Of a stretch of DNA of 64,000 nucleotides, positions 61,705 to 64,000 are shown in pieces. The stretch lies in assembly GCF_002162315.1 (NCBI RefSeq), contig NZ_CP021416.1:1252207-1316206 (forward strand), given 5' to 3'. Below the pieces are notes generated by a model. That model saw only the letters and a list, made by a program, of their open reading frames with translations, had not been told where the DNA came from and did not search any database. Both the position numbers and the translations under genes were made by a program. Every line of letters begins with the position of its first letter. The stretch's first letter is position 1. The stretch is from Sulfurospirillum diekertiae (GTDB lineage Bacteria; Campylobacterota; Campylobacteria; Campylobacterales; Sulfurospirillaceae).

Positions 61705-62280
61705 TTATTTTCTATTGTGTAATGCTGTAATAATATGATCGGTGTCTCCTATCTCACCAATACGGGGGAAAATAGTGTTAATACTGTGCTGATGCGCCTC
61801 TAAAATTGAGTCACTCATCGCATCAATTGCAAAGCTAATGTTGTAGCCAAGTTCACTGGCTGCACGCGCTGTTCCTTCCACTCCAATACTTGTGGCAATT
61901 CCCGCTAAAACAATGCCTGTGATATTTCGCTTTTGTAGAGCATCTTGCAAAGGTGTATTGTAAAAAGCATTCCATGTCTGTTTGGTAATCAAAATATCTT
62001 CAGGCTTTGTGTGAATCTCTTCTACAATTTTTGTAAAATCAGCACTCAGTGTTAGTGAAGCATGTTGAGTCGTATTTTCTTTGCGTGACTTTGTCCATGG
62101 TGCATTGGTTGGATCAACATTAACGATGACAATGGGGAGTGATGCAATACGAAAAGCATGGATGAGGTCTTTTACTTTGGCAAGAAGTTCTTCTCTTGGG
62201 TGAATTCGAGGAACATGCACGATACCTTCTTGTAAATCAATTAAAATAAGGGCAGTATGCTTATCAAGAGCTGTTATCAT
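61705..62280 (-). CDS. Isochorismatase-family hydrolase without catalytic cysteine
   Basis: A 191-residue protein of the isochorismatase/nicotinamidase fold. Acid D in L-I-L-I-D-L-Q-E-G (residue ~15) and lysine in I-T-K-Q-T-W-N (residue ~99) are kept, but the usual cysteine turn is A-G-I-A-T-S-I-G-V-E, with glycine in its place. PhzD-type isochorismatases also lack the cysteine, so a vinyl ether hydrolase is more likely than an amidase. It sits between MarR and MFS genes. Confidence 0.82.
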   Translation of the reverse strand: MITALDKHTALILIDLQEGIVHVPRIHPREELLAKVKDLIHAFRIASLPIVIVNVDPTNAPWTKSRKENTTQHASLTLSADFTKIVEEIHTKPEDILITKQTWNAFYNTPLQDALQKRNITGIVLAGIATSIGVEGTARAASELGYNISFAIDAMSDSILEAHQHSINTIFPRIGEIGDTDHIITALHNRK

Positions 62281-62290
62281 GGTAATATCC

Positions 62291-62722
62291 TTAGTCTTGT
62301 TGATCTATGAGTTTATGCAAAATAGGGAGTGCTTGTTCCAAGAGTAAAACTTCTTGCTTATTCAATAGAGCTTCAATTGTATTTTTTAGCCATTCATTTT
62401 TATCTTTTTTCATCTTCTCTAACATTTGTGTGCCATACGCCGTAAGAGAAATATAGATTTTACGTTTATCTTTAGAACAGGGTTTTCGTTGAATCAACGC
62501 ATCATTTTCGAGTTTATGCAGTATTTGTGACATGGATTGTGTTTTGACACGTGTTAATGTCGCAAGTTGTGAAGGTAGCAAAGCAGGGTTCTTTGATAAA
62601 TGTGCAATGGTTTCTAACTCTGTCATGGAATAGATACTGACCAAGGAGATATGCTTGCGTAACTCTTTATGAAGTGTTGTGATCGTTCTTTGCAGAGAAG
62701 AAGAGAGCTCAAAAATATCCAT
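62291..62722 (-). CDS. MarR-family repressor
   Basis: A 143-residue MarR protein: helix-turn-helix L-A-T-L-T-R-V-K-T-Q-S-M-S-Q-I-L and wing with D-K-R-K-I-Y-I-S-L-T. First gene of the operon with the hydrolase and exporter. A near-perfect 36 bp palindrome starts 9 bp upstream of its start codon and should be its operator, so it probably represses its own operon until a ligand binds. Confidence 0.9.
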   Translation of the reverse strand: MDIFELSSSLQRTITTLHKELRKHISLVSIYSMTELETIAHLSKNPALLPSQLATLTRVKTQSMSQILHKLENDALIQRKPCSKDKRKIYISLTAYGTQMLEKMKKDKNEWLKNTIEALLNKQEVLLLEQALPILHKLIDQQD

Positions 62723-62731
62723 AATGCGTCC

Positions 62732-62767
62732 TTTTGTTCGTTAGACTTGTAAGTTTAACGAACAAAA
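62732..62767. promoter_or_regulatory. MarR operator palindrome
   Basis: TTTTGTTCGTTA (62732-62743) and its exact reverse complement TAACGAACAAAA (62756-62767). The 12 bp between also pair for four bases each side (ACTT/AAGT). It overlaps where the promoter of the MarR operon must be. Confidence 0.8.
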
Positions 62768-62892
62768 TTATAACGTTATTTATGCTGATAGTCAATAAAA
62801 TGAATTAAAATAAGTATAATTTTATGTAATATTATATGTAAATAATACAAATAGACTTCACAAAATATCTAAGGGCTATGGTATAAAAAGGC

Positions 62893-62904
62893 TTTACATG
62901 TAAA
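62893..62904. repeat. TTTACATGTAAA palindrome, copy 26
   Basis: Perfect copy in the 384 bp gap between the MarR and SlyD genes. Flanked by C and C. The rest of the gap has a small CCCAT/ATGGG hairpin near 62970 and no gene that I can see. Confidence 0.95.
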
Positions 62905-63056
62905 CATCAAACAGGCATGCAAACACCAATGCTACGTTTTTGTGGGTTAGAAAAAACCTTGCTAAAAGGCCCATCCTATGGGTGCACTATTTTGAGAAGC
63001 TATACGTATCGTACAAATATCTTTGCTTTTTACCAGCCACTTTTTAATTTGAGGGG

Positions 63057-63097
63057 AAAAGACCGCTAATTGAAGGTTTTATCTGTAGCGGTCTTTT
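63057..63097 (-). terminator. Terminator of the SlyD-like gene
   Basis: AAAAGACCGCTA (63057-63068) and TAGCGGTCTTTT (63086-63097), perfect 12 bp stem with A and T runs at its ends, just past the minus-strand stop. Confidence 0.85.
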
Positions 63098-63106
63098 ACG
63101 TGTTAT

Positions 63107-63580
63107 TTATCTTGCGTGTTCTTCTTTGATCTCTTTTGCAGTGGCTTTACGCACGTCTAATACTTTTGCTGTAAAGATAACATCAATGCCTGCAAGAGGA
63201 TGGTTGCCATCTAAGGTGACATTGTCTTTGGTGATCTCTTTGATGGTGTAAGAGATTTTTTGATCTTCCACGGCATCGTCTTCATCTTCAATGATTTCAA
63301 CAAATTGCTCTCCCACAAAGATTTGGTCATCAAATTCACCACGTTCTTCAATGGTGACTAAGGAGTCATCGTATTCGCCAAAAGACTCTTTAGGAGTGAG
63401 TTGTACCGTGATGCTATCGCCTACTTTTTTGCCATCCAATTCTTTTTCAATTTTAGCAAAAATATCATTGTATCCACCGTGAAGATAGATAAGTGGATCT
63501 GCACCTGAATCAAGTAGATTTTTAGCGGTATCGGTAATGGTATATTCGAGTGTTACCACCGAATTTTTAGAGATGGTCAT
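63107..63580 (-). CDS. SlyD-like FKBP peptidyl-prolyl isomerase
   Basis: A 157-residue FKBP protein with the insert-in-flap chaperone domain: V-V-T-L-E-Y-T-I-T-D near the start, P-L-I-Y-L-H-G near 29-35, and N-H-P-L-A-G near 125-130. The histidine-rich metal tail of E. coli SlyD is absent. It folds proline-containing proteins in the cytoplasm. The DUF4442 gene lies 19 bp upstream on the same strand. Confidence 0.88.
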   Translation of the reverse strand: MTISKNSVVTLEYTITDTAKNLLDSGADPLIYLHGGYNDIFAKIEKELDGKKVGDSITVQLTPKESFGEYDDSLVTIEERGEFDDQIFVGEQFVEIIEDEDDAVEDQKISYTIKEITKDNVTLDGNHPLAGIDVIFTAKVLDVRKATAKEIKEEHAR

Positions 63581-63599
63581 TCGTTTTCCTTTTTTGGTA

Positions 63600-64000
63600 T
63601 TAATTTATTTTTTGGATAAACCACTCAAATCGTCCTGAGCAGGTTAAAATCTCATTGGTATCTTTTATCTCCACGTCAACGCTGATAGATGCGCGACCTT
63701 TTTTTGCCAATTGCTCTTCAAATTTTTCTTTCGTGACATGATCAATGTGTGCCAAACCATAAATCTCACTCGTCGCTGGTTTCTTGAATTTTATCTCTGA
63801 TTCTCTTAAAATAGGCACTACATGACCTACAAGATGAGGAAATGTCTTCTGTAATGCTTCACCACTAAGGGTTTCAGCAAGTGTAAATTGTGCGCTTGCA
63901 TGAATGGTTTTGATGTGGTTTTCATTACTTTTATCCATAGGTAATATTAACTTGCCTTTTTCATTATGTGTTAAACCTACTTTTTGAACAAATGGTATTT
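63600..64000 (-). CDS. DUF4442 hotdog-fold thioesterase-like protein (5' part outside window)
   Basis: The frame is open from the stop at 63600 to the window end: before the ATG at 63938 it still reads I-P-F-V-Q-K-V-G-L and L-I-L-P-M-D, a normal DUF4442 N-terminal region. So that ATG is internal and the true start lies past base 64000. The visible ~133 residues include H-A-S-A-Q-F-T-L-A-E and a hotdog-like helix and sheet. Likely acyl-CoA thioesterase-like; substrate unknown. Confidence 0.75.
   Translation of the reverse strand, partial: IPFVQKVGLTHNEKGKLILPMDKSNENHIKTIHASAQFTLAETLSGEALQKTFPHLVGHVVPILRESEIKFKKPATSEIYGLAHIDHVTKEKFEEQLAKKGRASISVDVEIKDTNEILTCSGRFEWFIQKIN

Noticed and set aside
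62768-63056. A structural RNA gene in the MarR-SlyD gap
   Set aside because: No tmRNA, SRP RNA, 6S or tRNA landmarks could be recognised; only a small hairpin and a dodecamer.

Overview
The window is AT-rich (roughly 60% A+T by eye) and looks like the chromosome of a Sulfurospirillum-type Campylobacterota (Epsilonproteobacteria). The reasons are the nif gene set, the Coo/Ech-type group 4 NiFe hydrogenase, many chemotaxis and two-component proteins, DUF1104-like and PA2778/PA2779-type proteins, and the low G+C. No rRNA, tRNA, CRISPR array or integrase was seen.

Layout. 1-4536: nif accessory operon (nifX end, NifX-associated DUF269, flavodoxin, nifW, nifZ, a cysteine-poor ferredoxin-like protein, a true 2Fe-2S ferredoxin, rpoN, a short NifQ-like protein). 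4564-14694: housekeeping and accessory genes (acetyltransferase, VOC, Gcr membrane protein, DUF711, OXA-type beta-lactamase, a deleted sensor/EAL gene, a MotA/MotB-like motor pair, CHAD). 14697-17392: YgjP peptidase, a BrnT-type toxin-antitoxin pair and two unknown genes in an AT-rich island. 17414-28557: PhzF, PstS with a sensor domain, transporters, dehalogenase-like hydrolase, regulators, GGDEF protein, D-amino acid aminotransferase. 28558-33262: a patchwork with three copies of a ~190 bp repeat, an AraC gene, a hydrolase, and a possible gene cassette of two unknown genes. 33329-36713: chemoreceptor, acetyltransferase, CopD-like protein. 36894-41326: nifH, an unknown ORF, nifD and nifK behind a sigma-54 promoter. 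41362-43892: a two-component system flanked by two small glycine-rich secreted proteins. 44043-53221: nitrilase fusion, RNase H, two copies of an envelope-stress-like cassette, PA2778/PA2779 pair, FIST-domain kinase and regulator. 53229-58885: TupA-like binding protein and a seven-gene hydrogenase operon (GltD-like, HypA, CooF-like, CooH, CooU, CooX, CooL types) with no membrane subunits. 59088-64000: HD and NYN proteins, a MarR-isochorismatase-MFS operon with a clear operator, SlyD, and a DUF4442 protein running off the end.

How parts work together. The two nif blocks give the structural nitrogenase, its maturation and stability factors, electron donors and a sigma-54 that could drive the -24/-12 promoter ahead of nifH. 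The hydrogenase operon could recycle or release H2, linked to ferredoxin and NAD(P)H.

Two window-wide observations stand out. First, the 12 bp palindrome TTTACATGTAAA occurs 26 times exactly and about 11 more times with one mismatch, mostly between genes but also inside genes; its role is unknown to me. Second, at least eight reading-frame breaks sit in or beside homopolymer runs, nearly all fixed by removing one base. That points to sequence error or slippage rather than ordinary gene decay.
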